64,000 bases of DNA from Ecdyonurus torrentis (GCA_949318235.1 OX439136.1:760681-824680), one strand, 5' to 3'; shown: positions 10,709 to 22,318, counted from the stretch's first letter. Notes: generated by a model not told the origin, from the sequence alone. Numbers and translations are program-made.

Positions 10709-10970
10709 AATTGCTTAGTTTTGAAAAACTATGTTAAAATATTGTAATAAACAATTTTTATTTCTAAGCCACAAATTTAGATTATTTTTATTTATTACTT
10801 CTTTTCTGTGTCAAGAATTATTAGATATAAATATTTTATATTTAAAACGTTACATTTAATACGTACCATTGTTATTTTCCTGAAAGAATTCAATTGTTTT
10901 AAAAAGTAAATTGTAAAATATTTATATAGTATCTGCAGCATCACATAAATATTATAACCTACTATATAAA

Positions 10971-10975
<5 letters not shown>

Positions 10976-11021
<46 letters not shown>
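10976..11021. repeat. (TA)n microsatellite
   Basis: Short TA run ending at ggcgccaatt. No gene nearby. Confidence 0.9.
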
Positions 11022-11022
<1 letters not shown>

Positions 11023-11095
11023 CGCCAATTGATACAAAGGTAAAAAAGTGCAATCGTCATAGCCATAATGTCCTTAGCCATTGACAACTTACATT

Positions 11096-11434
11096 TTTAT
11101 CATTTAGAATACTAGATTGATAATTACCATACCTTATTATCCATGAATTAAACACCAACACCTTGATTTTGTATTTATTTTAATTTTGACGGTTAATTCA
11201 CTCGTCTGACGTCACATTGAACCGATGGGTCCGTGATTGGGGTAAAGAGCTTAAAGGTGGGGCTAAAATTTTACAAGTGACCAAAGCGTTGACTGTGATT
11301 GGTGGCAGTACGTTGTGACGTCAGATGCGTGAAATAACTGTTAAAATAAATATGAGTACAACATCAAAATGTTGGTGTCTAATTCATGGATAATAAGGTA
11401 AGGTAATTATCAATCTAGTATTCTAAATTATAAA
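11096..11434. mobile_element. Family F MITE, copy 1
   Basis: Inverted ends tttagaatactagattgata / tatcaatctagtattctaaa extend to about 55 bp. It has two TGACGTCA sites, near 11209 and 11317. A second copy is at 25622-25966. Confidence 0.8.
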
Positions 11435-11587
11435 AAAGTAAGTTAACAAAGGTTTGAAATGAAATGTGCATTAAATGTACAGTTTCAGGAAAATGAAAGG
11501 TGAAAGTTTAAAATTGCTGCATTTTTGCGCGCCTCAAGCTAATGTGAAAACTTGATTATTACGTCGAATTCACGAGCATTATGAGGC

Positions 11588-14500
11588 GTGTTTGTCTTGC
11601 TAGCTAAAGTAGCTCACCTGATAGATAACACTACACCTGAGCAGTGTTTGGCTTGCTGGCTAAAGTAGATCACCTGATAGAAAACACCACACCTGAGCAG
11701 TGTTTGTCTTGCTGGCTAAAGCAGCTCACCTGATAGATAACACTACACCTGAGCAGTGTTTGGCTTGCTAGCTAAAGCAGCTCACCTGATAGATAACACT
11801 ACACCTGAGCAGTGTTTGGCTTGCTGGCTAAAGCAGCTCACCTGATAGATAACACTACACCTGAGCAGTGTTTGGCTTGCTGGCTAAAGCAGCTCACCTG
11901 ATACATAACACTACACCTGAGCAGTGTTTGGCTTGCTGGCTAAAGTAGATCACCTGATAGATAACGTTATACCTGAGCAGTGTTTGGCTTGCTGGCTAAA
12001 GCAGCTCACCTGATAGATAACACTACACCTGAACAGTGTTTGGCTTGCTGGCTAAAGCAGCTCACCTAATAGATAACAATTCACCTGAGCAGTGTTTGGC
12101 TTGCTGGCTAAAGCAGCTCACCTGATAGATAACACTACACCTGAGCAGTGTTTGGCTTGCTGGCTAAAGCAGCTCACCTGATAGATAACACTACACCTGA
12201 GCAATGTTTGGCTTGCTGGCTAAAGCAGCTCACCTGATAGATAACACTACACCTGAGCAATGTTTGGCTTGCTGGCTAAAGCAGCTCACCTGATAGATAA
12301 CACTACACCTGAGCAGTGTTTGGCTTGCTGGCTAAAGCAGCTCACCTGATAGATAACACTACACCTGAGCAGTGTTTGGCTTGCTGGCTAAAGTAACTCA
12401 CCTGATAGATAACACTACACCTGAGCAGTGTTTGGCTTGCTGGCTAAAGCAGCTCACCTGATAGATAACACTACACCTGAGCATTGTTTGGCTTGCTGGC
12501 TAAAGTAGCTCACCTGATAGATAACACTACACCTGAGCAATGTTTGGCTTGCTGGCTAAAGTAGATCACCTGACAGATAACGCTACACCTGAGCAGTGTT
12601 TTACTTGCTGGCTAAAGCAGCTCACCTGATAGATAACACCACACCTGAGCAGTGTTTGGCTTGCTGGCTAAAGTAGGTCACCTGATAGATAACGCTACAC
12701 CTGAGCAGTGTTTGGCTTGCTGGCTAAAGCAGCTCACCTGATAGATAACACTACACCTGAGCAATGTTTGGCTTGCTGGCTAAAGTAGCTCACTTGATAG
12801 ATAACGCTACACCTGAGCAGTGTTTGGCTTTCTGGCTAAAGTAGTTTACCTGATAGATAACACTACACCTGAGCAGTGTTTGGCTTGCTGGCTAAAGCAG
12901 CTCACCTGATAGATAACACTACACCTGAGCAGTGTTTGGCTTGCTGGCTAAAGCAGATCACCTGCTGGATAACACTACACCTGAGCAGTGTTTGTCTTGC
13001 TGGCTAAAGCAGCTCACCTAATAGATAACACTACACCTGAGCAGTGTTTGTCTTGCTGGCTAAAGCAGCTCACCTGATAGATAACACTACACCTGAGCAG
13101 TGTTTGGATTGCTGGCTAGAGCAGCTCACCTGATAGATAACGCTACACCTGAGCAGTGTTTGTCTTGCTGGCTAAAGCAGCTCACCTGATAGATAACACT
13201 ACACCTGAGCAGTGTTTGTCTTGCTGGCTAAAGCAGCTCACCTGATAGATAACACTACACCTGAGCAGTGTTTGGCTTGCTGGCTAAAGCAGCTCACCTG
13301 ATAGATAACACTACACCTGAGCAGTGTTTGGCTTGCTGGCTAAAGCAGCTCACCTGATAGATAACACTACACCTGAGCAGTGTTTGGCTTGCTGGCTAAA
13401 GCAGCTCACCTGATAGATAACACTACACCTGAGCAGTGTTTGACTTGCTGGCTAAAGCAGCTCACCTGATAGATAACACTACACCTGAGCAGTGTTGGTC
13501 TTGCTGGCTAAAGCAGCTCACCTGATAGATAACACTACACCTGAGCAGTGTTTGACTTGCTGGCTAAAGCAGCTCACCTGATAGATAGCACTACACCTGA
13601 GCAGTGTTTGTCTTGCTGGCTAAAGCAGCTCACCTGATAGATAACACTACACCTGAGCGGTGTTTGGCTTGCTGGCTAAAGCAGCTCACCTGATAGATAA
13701 CACTACACCTGAGCAGTGTTTGGCTTGCTGGCTAAAGCAGCTCACCTGATAGATAACACTACACCTGAGCAATGTTTGGCTTGCTGGCTAAAGCAGCTCA
13801 CCTGATAGATAACACTACACCTGAGCAGTGTTTGGCTTGCTGGCTAAAGCAGCTCACCTGATAGATAACACTTCATTTGAGCAGTGTTTGGATTGCTGGC
13901 TACAGCAGCTCACCTGATAGATAACACTACACCTGAGCAGTGTTTGGATTGCTGGCTAAAGCAGCTCGCCTGATAGATAACGCTACACCTGAGCAGTGTT
14001 TGGCTTGCTGGCTAAAGCAGCTCACCTGATAGATAACACTACACCTGAGCAGTGTTTGGCTTGCTGGCTAAAGTACCTCACCTGATAGATAACACTACAC
14101 CTGAGCAGTGTTTGGCTTGCTGGCTAAAGTAGCTCACCTGATAGATAACACTACACCTGAGCAGTGTTTGTCTTGCTGGCTAAAGTAGCTCACCTGATAG
14201 ATAACACTACACCTGAGCAGTGTTTGGCTTGCTGGCTAAAGTAACTCACCTGATAGATAACGCTACACCTGAGCAGTGTTTGGCTTGCTGGCTAAAGCAG
14301 CTCACCTGATAGATAACACTACACCTGAGCAGTGTTTGGCTTGCTGGCTAAAGTAGCTCACCTGATAGATAACACTACACCTGAGCAGTGTTTGTCTTGC
14401 TGGCTAAAGTAGCTCACCTGATAGATAACACTACACCTGAGCAGTGTTTGGCTTGCTGGCTAAAGCAGCTCACCTGATAGATAACACTACACCTGAGCAG

Positions 14501-15897
14501 TGTTTGTCTTGCTGGCTAAAGTAGCTCACCTGATAGATAACACTACACCTGAGCAGTGTTTGGCTTGCTGGCTAAAGCAGCTCACCTGATATATAACACT
14601 ACACCTGAGCAGTGTTTGGCTTGCTGGCTAAAGCAGCTCACCTGATAGATAACACTACACCTGAGCAGTGTTTGGCTTGCTGGCTAAAGTAGCTCACCTG
14701 ATAGATAACACTACACCTGAGCAGTGTTTGTCTTGCTGGCTAAAGTAGCTCACCTGATAGATAACACTACACCTGAGCAGTGTTTGTCTTGCTGGCTAAA
14801 GCAGCTCACCTGATATATAACACTACACCTGAGCAGTGTTTGGCTTGCTGGCTAAAGCAGCTCACCTGATAGATAACACTACACCTGAGCAGTGTTTGGC
14901 TTGCTGGCTAAAGTAGCTCACCTGATAGATAACACTACACCTGAGCAGTGTTTGGCTTGCTGGCTAAAGCAGCTCACCTGATAGATAACACTACACCTGA
15001 GCAGTGTTTGGCTTGCTGGCTAAAGTAGCTCACCTGATAGATAACACTACACCTGAGCAGTGTTTGGCTTGCTGGCTAAAGCAGCTCACCTGATAGATAA
15101 CACTACACCTGAGCAGTGTTTGGCTTGCTGGCTAAAGTACCTCACCTGATAGATAACACTACACCTGAGCAGTGTTTGGCTTGCTGGCTAAAGCAGCTCA
15201 CCTGATAGATAACACTACACCTGAGCAGTGTTTGTCTTGCTGGCTAAAGCAGCTCAAATGATAGATAACACTTCACTTGAGCAGTGTTTGTCTTGCTGGC
15301 TAAAGCAGCTCACCTGATAGATAACACTACACCTGAGCAGTGTTTGGCTTGCTTGCTAAAGCAGCTCACCTGATAGATAACACCACACCTGAGCAGTGTT
15401 TGTCTTGCTGGCTAAAGCAGCTCACCTGATAGATAACACTACACCTGAGCAGTGTTTGGCTTGCTGGCTAAAGCAGCTCACTTGATAGATAACACTACAC
15501 CTGAGCAGTGTTTGGCTTGCTGGCTAAAGCAGCTCACCTGATAGATAACGCTACACCTGAGCAGTGTTTGGCTTGCTGGCTAAAGTAGCTCACCTGATAG
15601 ATAACGCTACACCTGAGCAGTGTTTGGCTTGCTGGCTAAAGTAGCTCACCTGATAGATAACACTACACCTGAGCAGTGTTTGGCTTGCTGGCTAAAGCAG
15701 CTCACCTGATAGATAACACTATACCTGAGCAGTGTTTGGCTTGCTGGCTAAAGCAGCTCACCTGATAGATAACACTACACCTGAGCAGTGTTTGACTTGC
15801 TAGCTAAAGCAGCTCACCTGATAGATAACCCTACATTGAGCAGTGTTTGGCTTGCAGGCTAAAGCAGCTCACCTGATAGATAACACTACACCTGAGT
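11588..15897. repeat. 56-bp satellite, about 77 units
   Basis: A head-to-tail array of a 56-bp monomer (cagtgtttggcttgctgg, ctaaagcagctcacctgat, agataacactacacctgag). Units differ by a few recurrent variants (cagctc/gtagctc, tttggc/tttgtc, cactac/cgctac). A 224-bp four-unit block is repeated at 14565-15012. No coding frame. It lies in the intron between CTLD exons A2 and B2. On the gene strand every unit contains CAGGTGAGC, a good match to a 5' splice site. There are no spacers, so it is not CRISPR-like. Confidence 0.97.
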
Positions 15898-16127
15898 ACG
15901 TATCAAATTACGGGAATATAACACAACAATATAGTTCCCACATGAAAATTAAGATGCTTAAAATAGCAACATGTTTAAATGGTTTCCTTTCAAATGTGTG
16001 AAACTGTACATGAAGGTGTCAAAGCCTGCAGATCTTTGTGACGTCTTTTTCTTTAGTATTTATTATTACAGTATTGATTTTTGAACGGTGCTTAGAAAAA
16101 GCTTTTTTGAATATTTCTTAGAAGTGG

Positions 16128-16468
16128 TTAAAGGAATAGACCAAAAAAACATATGCATTTTTATATTACAAAACACTTAATGGGATTTACATAAATAACT
16201 TTAGTTTGTCTTAAAACCCAACTGTAGCTCCGTAGCAGTGTTCAGAAATTTCCATTTATGCAACCCGCACAACATTTTCATACTAATTTTAGCATGTTTC
16301 TGATTTCAAAAATATGCATTTTCACGCAAATTGCATACTTTACAGTTTTTTCACACTCTCTCGTAGGGCTACATTAACATTCTGGTAAAAATTGTAATCA
16401 GTTATGAAGATTCCATCGTGTTTTAACATTAAAAAGTACATGTGGTTTTATGTGGTCTATGACTTTAA
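16128..16468 (+). mobile_element. Family A TTAA MITE, copy 3
   Basis: ttaaaggaatagaccaaaa at the left and ggtctatgactttaa at the right. The central CRE is degraded (ctgatttcaa). It sits about 100 bp downstream of the exon A2 donor. Confidence 0.8.
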
Positions 16469-16571
16469 GATAGAAAAAATAGGATATGTAAATATGCATC
16501 CCCGAAAAAAAAAATAGAGATACAGTGATACATAAGAGAAAAAGAATAGTAATTAATATAAAAAAACTTAC

Positions 16572-16703
16572 TTCATTTTCACAATATCCATAATTGCAAA
16601 GAGCCATCATTCTGGTGGACAAATGTTTTAAAGTATGGTATTCATAAGGATTGACATCTTTCTTAGCTTCTTTCATCTTAAATATTTCGCGCTCTCGCAA
16701 AAT
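16572..16703 (-). CDS. CTLD exon A2 (start of module 2)
   Basis: Exon of 132 bp, 44 codons, phase 0 at both ends. The acceptor is tttgttcttcAG (16704-16705) and the donor GTAAGT (16566-16571), both strong. The peptide includes REREIFKMKEAKKDVNPY and ends ALCNYGYCENE. It aligns with exon A1 (FLKMTRAY ... [12 protein letters not shown]), sharing the KM near the start and the C-x(3-4)-C near the end. This probably encodes the segment just before the CTLD core. Splicing to B2 keeps the frame open. Function beyond that is not recognisable. Confidence 0.72.
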
Positions 16704-16774
16704 CTGAAGAACAAATTTACATCTGCATTTTATTTAACATTTACAAAGTTTTTTAATTTTAAATATTTATTAAA

Positions 16775-17045
16775 AACTAAGTTTTTTGCTTGCCATATTT
16801 TGTTATCGTGCTACATCAGTCCCAGTCAATACATTGTCTTATCTACAGTTAACAAATTTACAAATTAATAGAAAAGCACACACAGGCCCTCCACGGCCTA
16901 AGTAAACAGCCCGGAATTTACCATGACAGCCTAGAGAAACCGTAGAAATATCTAGGCAGGCTGGTTGGTGCAATCACATCAATCATGCAGCTTCACGAAT
17001 GCTGTACGTCGTCATGGAATGCATGTAAACATACATCGTGCAACG
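16775..17045 (-). mobile_element. tRNA-derived SINE, 3' part, copy 3
   Basis: Matches the bodies of the SINEs at 26282-26670 and 45300-45677 (gacagcctagagaaacc, ctaggcaggctgg, cgtcgtcatggaatg). The tRNA-like head is absent. Where it should follow, a 105-bp tandem array begins that includes part of the SINE (gacgtacacacctagcagtgg). Confidence 0.75.
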
Positions 17046-18207
17046 TGTTGTGCTCTCTCTCACACTTGACGTACACACCTAGCAGTGGCTCCTCCATAGT
17101 GACATACTAGCACACTAACCACAACATCACACAGTTAATATCATACCATATGTTGTGCTCTCTCTCACACTTGACGTACACACCTAGCAGTGGCTCCTCC
17201 ATAGTGACATACTAGCACACTAACCACAACATCACACAGTTAATATCATACCATATGTTGTGCTCTCTCTCACACTTGACGTACACACCTAGCAGTGGCT
17301 CCTCCATAGTGACATACTAGCACACTAACCACAACATCACACAGTTAATATCATACCATATGTTGCGCTCTCTCTCACACTTGACGTACACATCTAGCAG
17401 TGGCTCCTCCATAGTGACATACTAGCACACTAACCACAACATCACACAGTTAATATCATACCACATGTTGTGCTCTCTCTCACACTTGACGTACACACCT
17501 AGCAGTGGCTCCTCCATAGTGACATACTAGCACACTAACCACAACATCACACAGTTAATATCATACCACATGTTGTGCTCTCTCTCACACTTGACGTACA
17601 CACCTAGCAGTGGCTCCTCCATAGTGACATACTAGCACACTAACCACAACATCACACAGTTAATATCATACCACATGTTGTGCTCTCTCTCACACTTGAC
17701 GTACACACCTAGCAGTGGCTCCTCCATAGTGACATACTAGCACACTAACCACAACATCACACAGTTAATATCATACCACATGTTGTGCTCTCTCTCACAC
17801 TTGACGTACACACCTAGCAGTGGCTCCTCCATAGTGACATACTAGCACACTAACCACAACACCACACAGGCATAAGTTAATATCATACCATATGTTGTGC
17901 TCTCTCTCACACTTGACGTACACATCTAGCAGTGGCTCCTCCATAGTGACATACTAGCACACTAACCACAACATCACACAGTTAATATCATACCATATGT
18001 TGTGCTCTCTCTTACACTTGACGTACACACCTAGCAGTGGCTCCTCCATAGTGACATACTAGCACACTAACCACAACATCACACAGTTAATATCATACCA
18101 CATGTTGTGCTCTCTCTCACACTTGACGTACACACCTAGCAGTGGCTCCTCCATAGTGACATACTAGCACACTAACCACAACATCACACATAAGTTAATA
18201 TCATACA
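17046..18207. repeat. 105-bp tandem array derived from a SINE
   Basis: About 11 units of 105 bp starting tgttgtgctctctctcacac. The first half of each unit is SINE sequence, and the second half (ctccatagtgacatactagc ... tatcatacca) is not in the other SINE copies. One unit has an extra gcataag. Units are nearly identical, so expansion is recent. Confidence 0.93.
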
Positions 18208-18418
18208 ATCCAAAAAATAAGTGGTAAAAAGCTTGTACAGTATGAAGCACAATATACAGGGTGTTTATAAAGTTTCTGCCGATTTAAATTAATTCTTACG
18301 ACCTATCCACTGTGAATAAATTTATAATTTAATATACCATTTCGTAGCCCATAATCTGAAAATTGTTAAAATCAAAGTAAAATTTTTTATGTTAAGTTAA
18401 TATTTTTTTAAATAAATG

Positions 18419-18740
18419 TTAAGGCGGGAAATCAGCTACTGCGGGATTTGACTAAAAAATTGTAAAGAGAGAAAAATCTAAAATTTTGCACAGTGATACA
18501 TTAGGATTAGGTATCTTCAAAAATGTTAAAATTTTGGGGGGTCACCATGCTAGATTTTAAATAATGATTTTTTGAAGTTTTAGTCCCATAAGAGCCCATG
18601 TTAATATCAATAATTAATTCCTCTCTTATCTGATGGTCACGGGTTCTGAAAATATTATCATAGGTAGCTGTTACTATTAACTTTCAAACGGCATCATAAA
18701 ATTTCGAAGTTTTCTTTTCAGATTTTGAGATACAAGCCAT
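18419..18740 (+). mobile_element. Family J repeat, copy 1
   Basis: ttaaggcgggaaatcagcta, gggatttgactaaaaaattg, tctgatggtcacgggttctg and gattttgagatacaagccat are shared with copies at about 29735-29885, 30335-30990 (inverted) and 33395-33750 (inverted). Confidence 0.7.
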
Positions 18741-18867
18741 CTATATACAATCCTTAAAGTAAAAGGTCATTTTTTGAGAAAATTACAACAAATTTTTGTG
18801 AAAAAGTCAATTTTATTTGGTTTAAAGATTGAACAAGGACCTAGAGCTTGTTGGACCTAAAGATACG

Positions 18868-19020
18868 CTAGACCACCGTTTGTGGTTCGGCCAATGTCCA
18901 GTCTGTCTCTCTCCAAACATTCTCCAACATTTGAGGTATTACACTAGCGATAGAGGCTTGGATACGATTTTGTAAGTCTTGCATATCCTGCACAGGTGTA
19001 GCAAACGGGACCTCTTTAAC
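18868..19020 (-). pseudogene. Mariner-type transposase, C-terminal remnant
   Basis: 50 codons and a TAG stop, open throughout. The peptide (VKEVPFATPVQDMQDLQNRI, then PQMLENVWRETDWTLAE) matches the tail of mariner-type transposases, where a Leu-rich helix is followed by a conserved VWRE or VWDE and an arginine-rich end. The catalytic part is missing. The homologous tail in the element at 39127-40681 reads PQTLRNVWRELEVRLDV. Confidence 0.7.
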
Positions 19021-19350
19021 ATTTATTGTGCTTCATACTGTACACAGTTTTACAATGCTTTAACAAATATTGAATCCACAGTTATGACGTCACGAAACGT
19101 CAACAATCTAACGATAAAAACCTGATGAATTAACAAGCATTAGAATCAGAATGGAATAAACGTGAAACTTTGCCGTTGCAAATATACGTTATTCATTCAA
19201 TACCAACACTTGTGACGTCACTAACTTTTTTATTGTTAAATATCAACTTTTAGTGACGTCATAAGGTCATTCACCTTTTTTTTCTACAATACTATAAAAG
19301 CATTGCCAAACTGTGTACAAGCTTTTCAATGTCTATATTGTAGAGTGACT

Positions 19351-19510
19351 TCTTATGTTTACTTAAAATGCTAGAAAAGGAAGTGGCCGGAAGAGGAAAC
19401 CACGTGACGGTAAAAGTGGGAGGTGGCTCAGATCTAGCTGGCTGCTGTCATCAACTTCTCTCCCACGTGGTTTCCAGCCACTTCCTTTTCCGTATTTTAG
19501 AGTAAACATG
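19351..19510. repeat. Short foldback downstream of exon C1
   Basis: gaaaaggaagtggc and aaaccacgtg pair with cacgtggtttcc and gccacttccttttc. The arms extend outward with atgtttactt / gagtaaacat. It ends about 30 bp from the predicted C1 donor. Confidence 0.65.
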
Positions 19511-19540
19511 CGCACTCAGTGATATGACAACAATAATTAC

Positions 19541-19788
19541 TCCTTCTTTTCCTCGCTTGATCTCACAGATGACACGTTGTCTGAAGTTTGAGGTACACGG
19601 TACATCTTGAAGTCCGGATGTCTTATTTGCTCCGACATTGAGAGATACGCAAGCTTTGTCCTCACGTTTGTTGCTCGGGTAGCCGTTCATCCATGTGTTG
19701 TTGTTAGGACGTGCTCCGGTGGAACATGAAGCAAAATCATTCTGCAGTGTCACGTCAATTTGTGCAGTGAAGAAACGAGACGGCACAC
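19541..19788 (-). CDS. CTLD exon C1 (C-terminal half, module 1)
   Basis: The acceptor is aaatttcAG (19789-19790). The first 2 nt complete a Gly codon with the G from exon B1, then 82 codons follow. The peptide contains VPSRFFTAQID, NDFASCSTGARPNNNTWMNG, YPSN at the EPN position, EDKACVSL, GLQDVPC and RVICE, the second half of a CTLD. The 3' edge is uncertain. I used the weak donor GTAATT at 19535-19540, which preserves phase 0 as in C2. If unspliced, the frame runs on to a stop at 19451-19453, adding a short hydrophobic tail, and C1 would be a terminal exon. WND is replaced by LQD, so calcium binding is doubtful. Confidence 0.75.
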
Positions 19789-19817
19789 CTGAAATTTTAA
19801 ATTGTCATCAAAAACAA

Positions 19818-20694
19818 CACGCATAATGCTACGCACAATGTTACGCACAATGCTACGCACAATGCTACGCACAATGGTACGCACAATGCTACGTACAATG
19901 CTACGCACAATGCTACGCACAATGCTACGTACAATGCTACGCACAATGCTACGCACAATGGTACGCACAATGCTACGTACAATGCTACGCACAATGCTAC
20001 GCACAATGCTACGCACAATGCTACGCACAATGCTACGTACAATGCTACGTACAATGCTACGCACAATGCTACGCACAATGCTACGTACGTACAATACTAC
20101 GCACAATGCTACGCACAATGCTACGCACAATGCTACGCACAATGCTACGCACAATGCTACGTACAATGCTACGCACAATGCTACGTACAATACTACGCAC
20201 AATGCTACGCACAATGCTACGCACAATGCTACGTACAATGCTACACACAATGCTACGTACAATGCTACGCACAATGCTACGTACAATGCTACGCACAATG
20301 CTACGTACAATGCTACGCACAATGCTACGTACAATGCTACGCACAATGCTACGCACAATGCTACGTACAATGCTACGTACAATGCTACGCACAATGCTAC
20401 GCACAATGCTACGCACAATGCTACGCACATTGCTACGTACAATGCTACGCACAATGCTACGTACAATGCTACGCACAATGCTACGCACAATGCTACGCAC
20501 AATGCTACGCACAATGCTACGTACAATGCTACGCACAATGCTACGCACAATGCTACGTACAATGATACGCACAATGATACGCACAATGCTACGCACAATG
20601 CTACGCACAATGCTACGTACAATGATACGCACAATGCTACGCACAATGCTACGCACCATGCTACGCACAATGCTACGCACAATGCACAAGCATA
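19818..20694. repeat. 12-bp minisatellite (acaatgctacgc)n
   Basis: About 73 units of acaatgctacgc or acaatgctacgt, with rare gtacgc and atacgc variants. It starts about 30 bp upstream of the exon C1 acceptor on the gene strand. Because 12 is a multiple of 3, several frames stay open across it. The resulting VALC/VRSI/THNA peptides are not evidence of coding. Confidence 0.95.
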
Positions 20695-20696
20695 AC

Positions 20697-20872
20697 GTAT
20701 CGATGCTTCCGCGTCAAAAGAGAGCATCTGTATTTTCTACCAGAGCGGCGAGTGGATTATCTACACTTTCCACGCAGCATGGTGCATAGACCAGCTGGCA
20801 TTTATTTAACATTACAGATGCTCCACGGTGGAAAGTGCAGATTTTCTCTTTTAACGCGGGAGCATCGATATT
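20697..20872. mobile_element. Family P foldback, copy 2
   Basis: atcgatgcttccgcgtcaaa at the left and taacgcgggagcatcgat at the right, with ctacactttccac / gtggaaagtgcag inside. Related to 745-950. Confidence 0.7.
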
Positions 20873-21297
20873 AAATAAATGCATAAAGAAAACTGGGATA
20901 TTCAATGATGAAATACCTCAGTGTGTTTTAAAATATATATTGCAAATATGATAACCCAGTATCTTTTTTATATTATTTATTTTCTGCGTGTTGTGTCACT
21001 TTTTTAGAAAAAGTTTGCGCACCTTTAAAACTTGACATACTTTAAAAAATATAGGGTGTGTACGCATGACGTCATTCTGAATGCTTTTCGATTCTCTTCT
21101 TGAGTAATGAATAACATTGCTCAGCATAGGACAAACCTAGTTTTTGGCTATTTTCTTTAGAAAATTAGCTTTTTTTAGTCATTATTATTTTTCTCGCATA
21201 CTTGAGGTACTAATGAGAAAGCCATAAAAAGACCCTGTTTTGAGCACATTTTCAGAAAGAGTAAAAATAGTAGATTCCATTCAAGTCAATAATTTCT

Positions 21298-21813
21298 AGA
21301 GCTGTAAATTTAAACCGGTTCGAGCACCCGCCCGGGCCAAAATCTTAGAATGCTCGTTTTTTTGAAAATCGTAAGCCCGGGTTTCCAGCTTTTAGCTCAA
21401 AAACGAATTGAGCTCGTAAATGACTCGTGAAAATAACGAGCTTTTGAAAATAAATCGAGCTAAAGTACAATTTTTGAAGAAAAAGAAAAAAACGTTTGTA
21501 ATTTTTGTTTAAAATTGGATTTTTGAATATTCTATTATGCAAAATAAGCTGTTTAAAATATTTTTAACAATTATTTTATTTTATTCATGACTTTTATCCT
21601 TCAAAAACAATTTTTTTCGTAATAAAAATTGAGCGTTTTCTTCATAGGTTTGAAAGCTCATTTTTAAAATTTGGCTCCAATGTCGAGCTTTCTGAGCTTT
21701 GGCTCGTTTTTCAAGTTTAAGCTCGATTTCAAGCTAAACCCGGGTTTCAAGTCAACACGGGCTAAAAAAATTTCAGCCCATGTTAAAAATATTTTGAGTT
21801 TTTTACAGCTCTA
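21298..21813. mobile_element. Family O element, copy 1
   Basis: Inverted ends tagagctgtaaatt / tttacagctcta. The interior is built of gctcg/cgagc-containing motifs and cccgggcc/cccgggtttcaag. A larger relative flanks 25971-27893. Confidence 0.65.
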
Positions 21814-21814
21814 A

Positions 21815-22318
21815 TATTTAACGGAAAGGACTAGAAAATATAATGTACCAAAAATTTGGAATGAAATCCCAATGGAATTAAAAGGACTAAAGAATAAAAA
21901 TACTTTAAAAAATGATTTAAAATCACATTTTTTGAGCTTGTCATAATAAATCTATATTAGTATGTGAATGAAAGCAAATGTCTTTTAACTTTAATTTTGT
22001 GTAAAAAAAAAAAAAAAAAAAAGATTATTATTTTTATTTTTTATTATGCAATATACCAAAAAGCATAAGTTGTGTTATTATATATTATGTGAATTGTGTT
22101 ATAGATATTATAAATGTATGTATATCTTCATTATAAATTTTTTGTTTTCTTGTTTGAAAATTATCTTTGAAAAAAAAAAACTTTTACTTTTAGCTATTTT
22201 TGTTTGAAATGAAAAAAAAAATGTTTTATTCTAATCCAACCGATAAGGCAATTGCCTTTGTTGGACATTGTATTATGAGTTAAAGAATAATAAAAAAAAA
22301 AAAAAAAAAAAAAACTTT
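21815..22318 (+). mobile_element. LINE 3' end with poly(A) tail
   Basis: A short open stretch reads RKYNVPKIWNEIPMEL and ends KNDLKSHFLSLS-stop at 21944. This resembles the C-terminal end of the reverse transcriptase ORF of many non-LTR retrotransposons (W-N-x-L/I-P ... F-K/R-x-x-L). It is followed by a 3' UTR with two A-runs, the last at 22291-22314. Severely 5'-truncated. Confidence 0.6.

Larger units (their letters stand above)
18238..19040. mobile_element. Tc1/mariner-like element with TA duplication
   Basis: The 17-bp ends cagtatgaagcacaata / tattgtgcttcatactg are perfect inverted repeats flanked by TA on both sides. The interior contains a second mariner-like terminus (tacagggtgtttataaag at 18254), a family J insertion (about 18419-18740) and a 3' remnant of a transposase gene. 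Confidence 0.75.
18227..19326. mobile_element. Family C CRE-rich MITE, split by a Tc1/mariner-like insertion
   Basis: The left terminal bases (aaaaagcttgta) and the right portion 19041-19326 (cacagttttacaatgcttt ... acaagcttttca) together make one family C element. It carries three TGACGTCA sites (near 19084, 19212, 19254). It is interrupted at a TA by the element at 18238-19040. Confidence 0.7.

Noticed and set aside
9946..10747. Open frames of about 250 codons (LPSF or KEGR repeats) on both strands
   Set aside because: They are a by-product of the 4-bp TTCC repeat, which has no stop codon in any frame.
11588..15897. CRISPR-like repeat array
   Set aside because: Monomers are contiguous with no variable spacers, and the window is eukaryotic.
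19750..20789. Open frames of 200-325 codons (VALC, VRSI, THNA, MLRT repeats)
   Set aside because: The 12-bp minisatellite is a multiple of 3 and stop-free in most frames. The flanks belong to a lectin exon in another frame.
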